Assembly: GCA_902702965.1 (NCBI GenBank)
Contig: CACRXP010000048.1
Location: 960,994 to 1,024,993 of the forward strand
Direction: 5' to 3'
DNA from: Spirometra erinaceieuropaei
Taxonomy: Eukaryota; Platyhelminthes; Cestoda; Diphyllobothriidea; Diphyllobothriidae
Length of the DNA stretch: 64,000 nucleotides
The position numbers were made by a program, and so were the translations under genes. Numbering within the stretch: the stretch's first letter is position 1; every line of letters starts with the position of its first letter. Positions 27,250 through 38,998 of this stretch are shown here, piece after piece. Under the pieces are notes generated by a model. That model worked only from the letters and a program-made list of their open reading frames with translations, had not been told where the DNA came from and made no database searches.

Positions 27250-27840
27250 GACAAAGATGTGGTAGTTTACGGACTGGCAAGCCGGCAACGCATCAGTTAC
27301 GACACTCGTGGTGATCGTGCGAGCTGTTTATTAAGTACACATAGTATTCCATAGCAGATACGTACTATAAATACATCACCACTTGTGCCATTAGTAACTT
27401 TCACTGGTCAGGTCAATAAATGTCATTTTCCAGTGATCGCATCTTCCTTCTCTGAACCAGCATCCTGATGGAACTGAAATATTTCGGGTTTATGTTGCAT
27501 GGCGACTAATATCACAACATTTTGAGTGGATGACGCATTTCAGAGCTTGCAAATGTGTTGCTCTATCGCTTTGAATAGGAAAATACCGAACTGATTGCCT
27601 CAACAGAGTATTTGTATTTTAAAACGCCATTTTTTAAATCATGCAGTTTAAATGTCTTCCTTCCTAATGCCTTCTCCAAAGTACAAATAAACGTAGAAAA
27701 ATAGTATTTACATCCTTCCTTCTTGTTGAATGAATAAGTGTCAGTGATACTCACAGAGAATTCTATCCTGACAGCCATCATAGCTGGATTATAAAATTTA
27801 TAATTTGGTTAGTTGCCGCCACACTTATGTGTCGCCTACT
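27250..27840. other. No gene seen between PLE A and unit 1
   Basis: A 72-codon minus-strand frame (27,563-27,781) is present without recognisable features. Confidence 0.4.
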
Positions 27841-29131
27841 TGCAATGACGCTTAATTAATAAAATATTTAACGCAATATTTCCGGTATTTAAGGTAAAAT
27901 TCGGGACCACCATCACTTCTTTTCATACGGTGTAATGAATCATAACGGGTTAAGCAGTGCATTACGTACAAGCAGTTACAATTTCATTCCAACAGGCAGT
28001 TCTGAAAGGTAAAAACCATAGGTTTACAGTCGGTCATTTCATCTACAGTTTGCACAGCAGCGCAAGCCAGCAACACTAAGATTCCGTGTGTTTTATAAAG
28101 TGCCACATCACAACTTACGCAGATGAAGGTGCGAAACTATTAAAAGGCAACTATTATTTAAAATTTTTCAAAAAGCAAGTCGCACCAATTTTGGCGTTAT
28201 TAATTTAACACTGCAAACGTATATTTAAAAGTTCGAGGTTTATATTGCTATTAACTGTTTTATTGATAGGTTGGGCATGTCAATGCTGCCGTGTCAATCC
28301 TCTCTATAAAATCTACATTCGTGTCATGAGTGTATGACATGAGCTGAGAAATGGGCGTTCTGTGTGCACAATTTACAGACATAAATCGTGCATAATTCAA
28401 ATTCAGCATTTTGCACTTCAGCTTCGAATACCAATGTGTAACAAATAAAACTAATAGACGGTTCAACTCCATTCAGGATATGTTGTTTAGGTGGCGTGAT
28501 GCAGCGAAATAATGAAGTGATGTCAATGAACCTTCGAAGCTTTATCTAAAGTGAGCGATTTTATTGAGTCGTATATTACTAAATCCCGAATACCGGAAGT
28601 GGCATATAAGGTCATATATCTCCCCTTCCCTTACAATTGAATCGGTTATTTTATATTTACATAATTTTCAAATCCAAGATTTTTGGATATTGCGTCCCCA
28701 GCAAATGACATGCGGATGTCAAATTAGATCTTAATAATTTTTATCGGATACTCGCTGCTATTCTCAAATAACGCTTACTCTAATCCCTACCGTGGAGGTC
28801 AAATTTCGCAAGCCACTAGACTACGTAAAAAAGAATGCGCCCGAAGTCATGATTAACTGATTGAAGTTGAAAAATAAAATCCGTCATATTACCTTGCCTG
28901 CAACTAGTTTTGCATACGGCCTCACCTTCAAGCATCGCATCTGTTAAAATTTAATTTTCTTAATTTCCACCCGGTATAAAGGAAAAGTTGAAGAGTATGG
29001 AATGTATAATAAATCTTAATCAAGCAGAATTAAAAGGGAAACTTTCTGAAACTACACAGAACCCACTCCGACAACGATGGTGAGAAGGAATGACAGTTAC
29101 CAAGCTATATTAACCATATTTTCCCCCACTT

Positions 29132-29680
29132 TCAATCATCCTCGTGCTCATCATGGTCTTCCTTCATGCCATGATCATCCTTATCTTCATTGTTGTCATC
29201 CGTATTATCATCCTCGTCGGCATCATATCCACCATCTCCACCAAAATAATGTTCGTCAGCCCCATGGTGTCCACCGACGTGAACTGCGATGTCAACCTCA
29301 AAACCAGAAATAGCAAAGTGATGTTCGCCCATATTGTCGCCAAAATCTATCTCTTCTTCATCTTCTTGATCATGTCCACCATGATTATAACCATTATCAC
29401 CTCCCTTTTCGTCGGAACTGTCTTCGGCATCATGATACTGGACATTTTCCTGCCCGGTCCCATCAACATCACGCAACATTTCTTCTTCTCCTTCATCCTT
29501 ATCTTCGAAGATGTTGTGAACTTCATAATTATCCTTTGCTTCTCCATTCTGCGAAGCAAATTCCTCATTCTGCGGTTGGTCGGCTTTCGCTTTCGAGTCA
29601 GATAGAATGTATGCATCTTCATTTACGGCTGAAAAGACCAGGAGGACAAGCATCCCAGCAATGAGGTAGCAGACACTCAT
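29132..29680 (-). CDS. Secreted acidic Asp/Glu/His-rich protein, family copy 1 (unknown function)
   Basis: Open frame of 182 codons. Residues 1-18 form a signal peptide: a short start, then the hydrophobic run LIAGMLVLLVFSA, with likely cleavage near SA/VNEDA. The mature part is about one third Asp plus Glu, has 13 His, many Gly and Asn, and is predicted disordered. A DVDGTG motif near residue 70 resembles the start of an EF-hand calcium loop, but the usual Glu at loop position 12 is missing. A His/Gly-rich stretch (GGHH, EHYFGG) sits in the second half, and the C-terminus is a run of Asp, Glu and His ending in TGA. The start is fixed by the signal peptide, by a TATA box 50 bases upstream, and by matching starts in two other copies. 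I do not recognise the family. A secreted calcium- or metal-binding role is inference. Introns or further exons cannot be excluded. Confidence 0.7.
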   Translation of the reverse strand: MSVCYLIAGMLVLLVFSAVNEDAYILSDSKAKADQPQNEEFASQNGEAKDNYEVHNIFEDKDEGEEEMLRDVDGTGQENVQYHDAEDSSDEKGGDNGYNHGGHDQEDEEEIDFGDNMGEHHFAISGFEVDIAVHVGGHHGADEHYFGGDGGYDADEDDNTDDNNEDKDDHGMKEDHDEHEDD

Positions 29681-29729
29681 GCTTTATACCTTAAATCGAA
29701 TAGCCTGCTGAATGTTCCCCTTTGTCGTC

Positions 29730-29738
29730 TTATATATA
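29730..29738 (-). promoter_or_regulatory. TATA box of acidic gene copy 1
   Basis: TATATATA lies 50 bases before the ATG at 29,680. Read on the minus strand it is flanked by CAACAAC upstream and AGACGACAAAGGGGAACATT downstream. The same context is present before the other copies, which supports a true core promoter with transcription starting around 29,705. Confidence 0.65.
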
Positions 29739-29774
29739 GTTGTTGCCTTATTCTACGGTAGCGAATAAGCAAAT

Positions 29775-29830
29775 AGCATATCGAAAACGGTCACATGTTA
29801 AGCCGCCAGAGTGCCTACTTTTCACTCGCT
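29775..29830 (-). promoter_or_regulatory. Conserved proximal promoter block, copy 1
   Basis: On the plus strand the block reads GAAAACGGTCACATGTTAAG, then CCTACTTTTCACTCG and TTAACG. It sits about 40-95 bases beyond the TATA box. Near-identical blocks occur at 40,950-41,005 and 50,098-50,155. It is the best conserved non-coding piece of the whole duplicated unit, so it is a candidate binding region. Confidence 0.5.
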
Positions 29831-31629
29831 TAACGAATTTTGCATGCCCATTGCGCGTACACCTCGCAGGTGGCGTAGATACGAGTTTGTACAGCTAATA
29901 AAGACACCAAAGATAACCTGAGCTTCCGAAATACCCCCTTCAGACGATGTCAAGTGGCGTAAACAAGAGGTTAATTTAAATACTTAAAACGTTTAATGAT
30001 AGGCAATTACCATTAAGCTTTACATGACATTAATCCGATTTGCCTAATATGCAGTCGAACGTCTGTTTCGACCACTGCGTTTGTTAAACGCTCGTTTTTT
30101 CGTCCACTTGAATGCAGAAACTGTCTAAATTAGTTTACCTTCCGTAAGTAACGCTAGACGATCGTGCGTTTAGGCAGATTACTATAATTTTCGGTTAATA
30201 TTTTTTAGACAATTTCCGCAATACTATGCTTATCAGTCAGGACGGATCTTTTTGTCAATATCGCCCGTTGTGCTGATGGAGAACAAATCATCATTAACTG
30301 CTTGAATCAAAGGAAATTAGAATAAGTGATAGTCACTATATCTTTTACAACCTCATTGGTCAGTGGCATCTGAAACAGTAGCCAATACAAAAGGTCCCGT
30401 AGTTTACATCAAAAACTCCTATTGTGAAGTCAAAGACATAATATTTACTAAAACGCATATCAAAGAATTTTAATAAAATAAGCTTTTAAGTTCAAATAAC
30501 GTTGACGGTAGGCCATTTTTATGAATTAACTAGTAGATTGAATGCTCTAACACAGGTCATCTGTAAGGGCTAACACATGTAATCGGCTCGATCATTCCAA
30601 CTAAGTGATGCATCACCACATTTCGCAACTGGGCCAACAGAAAACTTACGTGTAGGTACGTTGGCAATTGCTATTTGGTGGTAGTTGTGGTGTAAGTGAC
30701 TGTGCATGCTGTCTATGGATCATTGCAATGGGTCATTTTTATAGAGATACGAATAAATAAAAATACGTTTCTTTATAAGCGTTTGATGAAACAATACAAA
30801 GACGTTCTACCGCTATACGCTAATCGAGATATGGCGCCCTCATACATCGGTTAAAAAGTGCGAAGAAAGCGATCCCGATCACATCTGCCCGTCGTAGAGT
30901 TTGTTTTGGCGAAGAATCAGACAAACATTCATTTAAGAGTTGTATGACTCTTGGTCATTTAGAGATGTCTGCCAGGTAGTAAATGCAACGTTACCTGTAG
31001 CAAGAATACCCAGTGACTGCGAACGTGAGGACACGCTAGAGATTACTAATGCCAGCCTTCATATAGAGAGACCTCAATGTCCGCATATCATTCGATATAA
31101 TTTGACTGTATATGTTCTCCTACCGGCATTCGATCTCTCTTCATCGTACAGGCCCATCACATGGCGCTACCCATTGTTCTACTCTTTAGATGGAAAGTGA
31201 AACGTATTTCGTATGCATGACATTGAGGCTCGATTAATTTTCACATTTCATTTCCAAGTATACGTGAGGCCAACCGCTGACAGTACGCGCCAGAACTATT
31301 ACCTCGGTAGTATGGTGCGATTTTAACGCATTATATGGGTCTATGAGCACGGCAATTAGACGAAAGTGAGATTGGATTGAGACAACCGTTAGGTTCATAT
31401 TATTAAAGGAGGAAACAGAGGAAACGCGAAGTAATTAGTATGCCGTAGTTTGTTGCCCTCTTGAAGCAATATCCGTTAGTGCAGTAACACATATATACAA
31501 GAAATATCTATTTGTCATCACAATGCATATTTATTCTAGCATTTATAGCCTTCTTTGCACAGAGTTATTTACTTGAGAGATATCTGGTGAGTACAGACCA
31601 ACTTAGCATTTGAATCGACAGTAGTCGAT

Positions 31630-34140
31630 GACCCCAAGTTATTCAGAACTAATTCTTATTGTAATATGTTTGCAAGAACGATAATACAGCGGCGCTGAAC
31701 ATTTTTTTTATTTTTTACAATGCATGCAGTGTTGCAGACTGCGAAATCGAAAATGTTACTACATGCACGATGACTGTCATTTTAAGCTTGACCGACACCA
31801 TTAGAGAAAGAAAAAACCGAATATTAGGTGGAGGTTCGAAGGCTGTCTTTAAATTTTTCTTTAATTCGCAACAGCTGAATGCACATAATCTACGTGTGTG
31901 CGTAAATTCCAAGGGTTGCATAACATGTGCTATGCATTTTTTAATGAACTCTCTAAACACTGTGGATATGTATGTTCATTTAAGGTCCATACTAATAACT
32001 TTCAAGATTCTATGCTCAACTGCCATGACTTCGACTACTGTCCTTGTGATGCTTCATTTGGCCAATCGTCCAGTGGCCAGAAACACCCGATCACTATTTG
32101 AAAAACCCTATATTTGAGGTCACCGGATCTGATGTTGACATGCAAGGATGATCCGCATTAAGAACGCTTTTTGCGGAAGGGTTGTTGAATAAGACCGCCT
32201 CAAAGATGTTCTATAGGGTTTAATCAAACACGCTGGATTTGCTATCAAGCTCGTTCTCTCTCCTAAGGCTTGGCCAAAACCTCACACGCAATTGTGTCCT
32301 TGTGGTCGGTATTATACTAGCAATTAGCCCACCTCTCACGCCCTCACCTTGTCCAACGCAGAACCTGCCTCTGCTGTCTCCTTCCATTTTATAGAATGCT
32401 GCAGACGGAAGCAGTCGTTCACGATCGTTCAGTACTTCCTAGGAAGTAGACCTGCTTCATTAAAACGCGCCATTTGTGTTAATACAAAGCGAACGTTTGT
32501 TACCTGTGGAAAAGACGGCACCGCCTTGACATTCAAATGTCAATGTCTTTGCAAATGTTGCAGCAATATGCACTGATCGACTTCACCGCAGCACGAACAT
32601 TCTTTCGAAGTACCGTGACGGATGATATGCAGAAGTTGTCCTTAGACCGAATCCGGATTAACCGAAACGATATGTTCCCGCAATGGACTACGATATCCAT
32701 TGTCATGAGATGTTAACCGAAACTGTACAGTATGAGAAAACAATCTCCAAATATTCCAATCATCTCAGGACACTGGGATTTGTGCTTGCCTACATCTACC
32801 CGACCCTTAAACCACAATCTGTTAAAATGGCTACTTGTGTTTGTGCGTTTTTGCATATTACCATATATTGTTTAGAAAGCTTATACATTAAAACTAGTTT
32901 TTAGCCCCGTGAATAGAAACAATATATATTCTTCAAAATTTGTCTGCTCGCATAAGCATATTTTATACTGTGCACACAATATTCAAATTTTATCATTTGT
33001 GTCCATTTGCCAGTGCTGTTTTAAAGCACACGGCATTATCTACATTTGTTCCAAACTGCTTAAAACCCACTAATGACATCATCATTTTAAAGCGGAGATG
33101 TACGGTTTATCAGACACGGAATGCATGCGACATGCACTTTGAAAACCGTAAGGCCAGGCGCAACTTCTGGTCGTGTTCAACATTATTCGGATCCTGTCAG
33201 TTTGTCGAGATTTTCCTTGTGAATTTATATGTCTCCAATAATTTGACGATTCCCGATCATCTAAGAAAGATAGAAAGTCCGCGAGAAGGACTTCATGGCA
33301 TGCATAAGGCTACTATGTCTTCATAGAAAACGGAAACTGTTCGCCTATTGGAAGTGCCTAACCTCGACTAACGGGTGAGCATCTCGTATGTAGGCTGTAT
33401 TTTTGCATTTGGAGATGATTTCAACCTTTCGACATCAAAAGTCCGGTAAGCATTTTATGCACTTGTTGTTGAAATGGAACAGCAGAATGGACAAATATTG
33501 AGAGTTTTTTTCATTTCGCAAAGATTTTTTAAATATATTACCGGAATCTGTCATGGCAACGAATAGTACATTAATTAAAAATTACACCTGATTGTCCCAT
33601 TTGACGGAATCATATCGTTTAAGAAGGTTTACTGTCCACATACCGACTGTTTTCTGCTGCAAATTAAAAACTTTGCCTGGATGATGGGAACTACGAAGGT
33701 TTCTGCGCCTGCGGTTTATTCGGTCAGAGGTCTGACTAGAAGCGTTAACACTGAGCATTTTTTGTTGGCCTATGCAGATGCCGGAGTGTCTATAGCCATG
33801 ATTGACCGCAGGGTGAGCGCCTATGACCGGTCAGCACGTCTTTAATTACATTCCCCACTTGCATAATATCTCAAATGGCGTGTGTAACACTGAAGAACGC
33901 CTCATGGTAGAAAGACCAAAGAACAGGTTTTGATGAAAAGCTTAATCATAGACATTGGAACGATTTTTAACCGCTGCGTAGCGGCTATGCTGGTAAATGA
34001 AGATTCCCCCAGTTCTCAAAATTATGTCAGGCAATCAGTGATGCAGACCGCGATATGAAAATGCACAATCACCCTAACGAGTTTTTATTTGGATTCCTGA
34101 TTTATAAAGGCCGAAATCGTACATTTACTACGAGAAGCTA
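31630..34140. other. No supported gene
   Basis: Plus-strand frames of 115 (31,770-32,117) and 128 codons (32,940-33,326) have no signal peptide, repeat or domain that I can name, and part of the stretch is dispersed repeat. They could be decayed element sequence. Confidence 0.4.
32120..32240 (+). repeat. Dispersed repeat, plus-strand copy
   Basis: AAGAACGCTTTTTGCGGAAG, GGTTGTTGAATAAGACCGCC and TTTAATCAAACACGCTGGAT. An inverted copy is at 63,225-63,320. Confidence 0.65.
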
Positions 34141-34439
34141 TCAATGTGATTGCTTCTGAAATCTAAGTATAAGTATTAACTGTGTCGCTGCAATCTATCA
34201 TATTATTTATTGTCAGCAACGGTATGTTAACTGCAAGCCTCCCAGGTCAAAATTCCGTACATATAGTGAGATTTAAAGATAAAACCAGCAGTAATACAAC
34301 ACCCCAAACAGTTCAGATTGAGCCATTATTTAAAAATTTTGCGACGGAAATATCCAGGGGAATATGGTCAGAACGGCCTATGGCTTTTTACAGGAAAGAA
34401 TTATTGAGTAAAATGAAGACAGTGAAATCAGTGATATGA

Positions 34440-35329
34440 GGTTGCCTGATTGGCACCTGTCATTTTCTCCTCGAGCAGGATTGTTCAATGCTGTTAAAAA
34501 CAAAATTTAACGTTCGTTTGCAGGGGGCGGTGATTTTAAGCGTTTCTACTCGGGGGTTGCTGAAGAATATACGCAATTTAATTTTACATCACAATTCGCG
34601 GTCAGTTTATTCGTGAAAAATCGACTCGCTTTGAATAGAAATCCAGCGGGCCTTACAGGCAAGTCCATATAGTTAACGCACTTTTAAAACGGCTTTCCGT
34701 AAATAGTTTGGAGAGATTGACAACCGCGATAGAAACATTGTTGCGTCGATTGCCAAGTTGTGTCACTTAAACATATACCTTTTGCGATTAATAAAACAAG
34801 TCATTTATTAACCTGACGTTTCAAATTTTCAGTCATATTATCATCGGAGACAGTCGCAGATATGGGCAGCGGTGGTGCATGAAGGGTACTTTTTTGTAGT
34901 ACGTAGCTGCCATGGATGCATATGCTTCCTATTATTAACAGCTCTCGCGATCACCACTAGGGGCGTAAACTAATGCAATGATGGTTTTTCCGTCCGTGTT
35001 CAAGTCGATTATTGTCGCGATTTCGGCATGATCTTGGATGCTGACGTGACGAACTCTCGAACACATGGGTTGCTGTCGCTTCTAATGTTGCTATCGCGTG
35101 CACACCCTACTTGCCTGATTCCCTAACTCAGCAAAAATCTCGGCACAAGACATACTGATCGGAGGTAATTGCGCTTGGTGTAGATGGAGGGCCTGAGAAA
35201 CACGATCCGAGCCGGTCACTCGCGGGTAACTCGGTTGTGAAATCTTATGGCGATTGCAGACACTTAAAACTTGAAATAATGAACGAGTCGGGTCGAATCC
35301 GCCATCGCTTAAAAGCTAGCGTCGCCATT
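34440..35329 (-). mobile_element. Penelope-like element C, 3' non-coding part
   Basis: Aligns with 24,840-25,669. It contains ACCTGACGTTTCAAATTTTC near 34,812 followed by ATTATCATCGGAGACAG, the end motif also found reversed in the plus-strand element at about 38,020. No coding content. Confidence 0.6.
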
Positions 35330-37175
35330 CTCTATTGTATCTGCGTGCTCGGCCATTCACAACCGGCGTAATTTCTCACTTTCTTCGTTGGTGCTTTTTC
35401 TTCAACCGCATCAGGTTCGGCAAACGACTCCCGGCGTTTCCTGCCATGACAGTGAGACTTTTGCACCCATGACTTGTCACCTGATGATTGTTTCCGGACA
35501 GTTGTGCGGGTAGCCATCAGCTCTCAGTACCCGGTCAAAGATTTTAGGCAACTGTGTCTTTTGCTTCACAGTAATGCGTTCCAACGCTCCTATATAGCGT
35601 CCTAATGCAAATGTCTTTGCGATTGATTGTGTGGTTATTGCTCAATTCCGGTATTTGAGTCGTATTTGTCATTTTCCCGAACACCTTGTATTTTAGTCCA
35701 GCAAACACGGCCAAACAGACTGACCAGCTACTTGCTTTCGTCCCATCTTCGTCGTTGATTGAATGTGCGGGAAGACAGCGCTATGAGTTTGTTAAAATAT
35801 TAACACCTGATGCCATTTGATGACGAATGGGGCATCGTCCGTTTACTGAACAGAGCAATGTGGTCTGTGCTGTTTAAAGACCAACTAATCTAACCGTTGT
35901 AGGACCGCCTCAACTTTGACTGCCGAAATCGGTGAAACAAATGACGTTCACCTCACTTGCCCGTAGATTTTCCCCTTGAACGTAAAGTACGTCTTCACAC
36001 AGAACTCGAGCAGTTGAATGACCCGGGCGTGTCCTGAGGCGATTTTCCTTTACATGGTATTTATCTCGTAGACGCAGTAAGAGGGTTTTGACTGCCACGT
36101 CTTGCAAAGCAGACGTACAAAATAGATGTGACATCCGAGGATACCATGACATCGCCTGGCAGGAGTCTTAGGCAATGAAGTCTCTCAAATTCCTAAATTG
36201 ACGAACTGACTGCCGGGTTCGAATACGTATTTTAAAAAAATAAAACGTCCAAACAACCCCTTTTCAGTCCGTAGGTTGGAGTACCTATTACTCATAAGGT
36301 AGGCTGCAGAGAAGTGCCCTCATTGAGCACATTTGACCAGGGCCGTTTCCTGCGCTGTCGCCATGCGTCGGTAGATTAGCAATGTTATACCTGACTTGAC
36401 GTTGGCAACCACGTCACGTTTCTGACGCGCCTTAGCAATTTTGTTGATTTGATTTGCGTGGGATATTGGACTGACAATTCTTCGAATTACGTCAGCTTTC
36501 CCAATGCAGTCTGTCCTGTCCAATACGATGTGGAACACCCCTTCTTCGCAGGCTCGATAACGGGGTCGTTGTCGACCCTGCGTAGTTAGGTATGCCAAGC
36601 TCGACATTAATAATCAGGTCGCGCTTCTTGTCCAATAAGGTTCTTCGTTCCGTCTGTCGCTCCCGTCTGGGTAATTATTAACTGCATTGCTACAATCACG
36701 TCGTTAGGTATAGCGTCGACTGTGTTAGTTGAGGCCTCATGTCGTGTTACCTGCATTTTCTTCTCCCTCAGCTTCTTTGACGACAGGTTGTGCACCACTT
36801 TGCCGTTCTCAGATGACAATGGAACACCAGGTTAAGAAATAGTCTAAATAGTGGTGTTTCACGTGTCGGTCTCCGTTCTCGGGTTCGCTCGTCTAGCCTC
36901 AGCTGAACCGGTTCTGTACCATCTTCTACCATGGACTCGCATTACTTTGCCATAGCGTGCCAATCCTCTGACAGTATTTCTGAATCCTTGTTCGACAGTC
37001 ATAAAGGAGTCCTGCTGGAATGCTGCCCGTCTTGCCAGCTATGTGGTAACAGGAGGTTTGTATGAAACCCTCTGTCAACAATGCGTATTCGAGACACATG
37101 TGCAGAAAACAAATCCGCGAATATCTAGACGACTCTCGAAGGAAAGGAGGCGTGAAACTGCCAGACTCTGCCATT
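35330..37175 (-). pseudogene. Penelope-like element C: decayed full-length reverse transcriptase
   Basis: PLE pieces appear in order in all three minus-strand frames. From high to low coordinates they are: an N-terminal region at 36,926-37,174 (LRESSRYSRICF, resembling the N-terminal segment of element B); LSSKKLREKKMQVTRHEAS and GATDGTKNLI (36,607-36,819); HIVLDRTDCIGKAD and RMATAQETAL (36,320-36,607); the palm entry LFCTSALQDVAVKTLLLRLR and DKYHVKENRL (35,910-36,152); then thumb-region and endonuclease traces down to 35,332. Frameshifts and stops occur throughout. I could not identify an intact YxDD motif. It is the longest PLE copy here and its 3' part matches element B. Confidence 0.7.
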
Positions 37176-37204
37176 TAACATTTAGTTATGAGACCGAAGG
37201 CACT

Positions 37205-38058
37205 TCTGCCACGAGGTGAGACGACAAATGTCATCTACCGGGTCCAATGAAACTCTTGCCAATCAAACTACGTCGGAGAGTCAGGAAAACGTTTAAAAAT
37301 CCGTGCTAACGAACACGTGCGGGTAGTGAAGAGAATGGACACATTGTCTCTCTTGGCGGAAGACTGCGCGGACTCTGGACACACTTTCGGCCTCCAGAAC
37401 GCCAAAATTTTAGGTCCAGGCAATGGCCGTGTAGCAGTGGAAACTATTGAGGCCTGGCACACAGAGACAACCTAAATAAACCGCTGTGTCGCCCTTTCGA
37501 CAGCCTACAAAGCCCTGCGGACGCAGCTCAACGAACTAAGGAGCAAGAGCGATGTCAGGCCGAACGTGAATCCAAACACAGGAGAACCAACGGCGGACCT
37601 ACATATAGCCACACAGGAAATCAGGCCCGAAGAAGGCGCAGTCATCAGTAAAGTTACCTTAAGCACTTCCCCGGCAGACGGCGAGAGACGCGGTCAGAGA
37701 GATGCAATCAAGACTAGCAACCCAGCACGACATTTAAGTTCAACGCGAATGCGGGCGATGGCCACCAACGTTCGAATGCCGCCCCCCGACGAGAGACAGG
37801 CAGATCGACAGCAGTCACCCTCCCTCCCACTCTGTCCCGGCGACTACAGAGACGATCCTTGTGCGTATGCAGACCATTGGCGCCAAAGCCGATTAACTAT
37901 TCCCCCCGTATAATTACCACCGTGTTAGCATGACTAATATCTACTACCCTCTTATAAGTACTGTGTGATGCCGTACAATACTCACCTCCGACGATGAAAG
38001 CTTGTCTGCTTTTTAAACGTCAGGTCAATGCAGTCATGGTTCCCGAGATCGCCTATTA
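37205..38058 (+). pseudogene. Penelope-like element D: GIY-YIG endonuclease and C-terminal extension, 5'-truncated
   Basis: One plus-strand frame from about 37,224 to the TAA at 37,911-37,913, interrupted by TGA at 37,248 and TAA at 37,473. It reads TNVIYRVQ, stop, NSCQSNYVGESGKRLKIRAN and EHVRVVKRM: the GIY-YIG signature (VIY, YVG, then Arg and His). NGRVAVETIEAWH follows with the conserved Glu, then INRC. A Pro/Arg/Asp-rich C-terminal extension of roughly 130 residues ends the protein. The two stops look like single-base changes at a Cys and a Ser codon, so this copy decayed more recently than A-C. The 3' tail (to 38,058) has TTTTTAAACGTCAGGTCAAT, the same end motif as element C in reverse. 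It begins where element C ends, head to head. Confidence 0.8.
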
Positions 38059-38059
38059 T

Positions 38060-38079
38060 TCTCATATATATATATATAT
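38060..38079. repeat. TA dinucleotide microsatellite
   Basis: Runs of alternating T and A separate the tail of PLE D from the first SINE unit, a common landing site or tail remnant for such elements. Confidence 0.7.
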
Positions 38080-38388
38080 GTTGAGAGGATGGAGCCGACA
38101 AAGACAAGGGAGACCGGAATGGCCATTTCTGGCTTATTAGCCGTCATCAGCCAGTCATACCCAACCCCAAGTGTGGATCACTTGAGATTCGTCCCGGGAT
38201 CTTTGGTCATGGAGTTTGACGCTCTACCATTGAGCCACGGGCCCGTCGTCCTGTCGGTTGTCATCGGGAGTATCAATTTTGACTGATGGGCGCTCACCGA
38301 TCAGGTTACTGAACATGCTCGTTATGTGGTGCCTTGGGGCTCATACTTAAACCCTCGCAGGCAGTCGCACGGCGACTGGAGAAATATG
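38080..38388 (-). mobile_element. tRNA-derived SINE, unit 1 (head type I)
   Basis: First of two nearly identical direct units of about 308 bases. On the minus strand it has a tRNA-like head: GTGGCTCAATGGTAGAGCG (A box, about 38,221-38,239), with a weak B box GGGACGAATCTC about 30 bases on (about 38,185-38,197). The body carries the sequence AATGGCCATTTCTGGCTTAT as read on the plus strand. The apparent 65-86-residue frames across units 1 and 2 share one translation only because the DNA is repeated. Confidence 0.65.
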
Positions 38389-38695
38389 TTGAGAAGATGG
38401 AGCCGACAAAAACGAGGGAGACCGGAATGGCCATTTCTGGCTTATTAGCCGTCATCAGCCAGTCATACCCAACCCCAAGTGTGGATCACTTGAGATTCGT
38501 CCCGGGATCTTTGGTCATGGAGTTTGACGCTCTACCATTGAGCCACGGGCCCGTTGTCCTGTCGGTTGTCATCGGGAGTATCAATTTTGACTGATGGGCG
38601 CTCACCGATCAGGTTACTGAACATGCTCGTTATGTTGTGCCTTGGGGCTCATACTTAAACCCTCGCAGGCAGTCGCACGGCGACTAGAGAAATAT
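38389..38695 (-). mobile_element. tRNA-derived SINE, unit 2 (head type I)
   Basis: A near-exact direct repeat of the preceding unit, differing at only a few bases over roughly 300. A very recent tandem duplication, or an assembly artefact, is implied. It has the same tRNA-like head and the same body. Confidence 0.65.
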
Positions 38696-38998
38696 GTTGA
38701 GAAGATGGAGCCGACATAAGCAAGGGAGGCTGGAATGGCCATTTCTGGCTTATTAGTCGTTATCAGCCAGCCATATCCAAACCCGAAGTGTGGAAAAACC
38801 GAGCCTCGAACTCGCGACCTGTTGGTTAAGACGTCCACGCCTCTATCCACCGTGCCACGAGCCCGTTGTCCTGTCGGTTTTCGATCGGGAATTTACAATG
38901 TTAGGGGGCCATCACCGATCGTTCATACGGAACTCACTCGTTACGTTGTGCCTTATGGACTCTCTCTCGAGCCCAACCAGCAGCCGCACCGCGGCGCA
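38696..38998 (-). mobile_element. tRNA-derived SINE, unit 3 (head type II)
   Basis: Same body as units 1 and 2 but a different tRNA-like head. The minus strand reads TGGCACGGTGGATAGAGGCG (A box, about 38,838-38,858), and AGTTCGAGGCT (B box, about 38,801-38,811) follows some 35 bases later. Both boxes fit polymerase III promoters well. Confidence 0.7.

Larger units (their letters stand above)
27840..31620. repeat. Segmental duplication unit 1 (contains acidic gene copy 1)
   Basis: Homologous by eye to 39,310-42,835 and to 46,660-51,240. Shared landmarks in order: TTCCGGTATTT near 27,880; TCATTTC-TCTACAGTT near 28,040; CCCCAGCAAATGACATGC near 28,697; the gene and promoter; a block around 29,855 with GCAGGTGGCGTAGA; TTAGGCAGATTACTATA near 30,175; CACAGGTCAT near 30,552; GCCAACCGCTG near 31,270; TATGCCGTAGTTTG near 31,440; and TCTGGTGAGTACAG near 31,585. 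I see no other gene inside it. A 70-codon minus-strand frame at 28,260-28,472 lies in the duplicated DNA, but nothing supports it as coding. Confidence 0.7.

Noticed and set aside
29144..29605. 153-codon plus-strand frame rich in Ile, Val and Phe
   Set aside because: It is the antisense of acidic gene copy 1: reversed Asp/Glu codons give hydrophobic residues. The same artefact occurs at 49,534-49,971 opposite copy 3. The sense strand has the signal peptide and promoter.
32940..33326. 128-codon plus-strand frame
   Set aside because: Its length alone is not significant in 64 kb, and no domain, signal or repeat conservation supports it.
38089..38594. Two frames of 65 and 86 codons that share a 65-residue translation
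   Set aside because: They lie entirely within tandem SINE units. The shared translation follows from the repeat and says nothing about coding.
38798..38862. Possible genuine tRNA gene on the minus strand
   Set aside because: The A and B boxes fit, but the acceptor and anticodon stems do not pair convincingly by eye, and the sequence is fused to a SINE body present in several copies.
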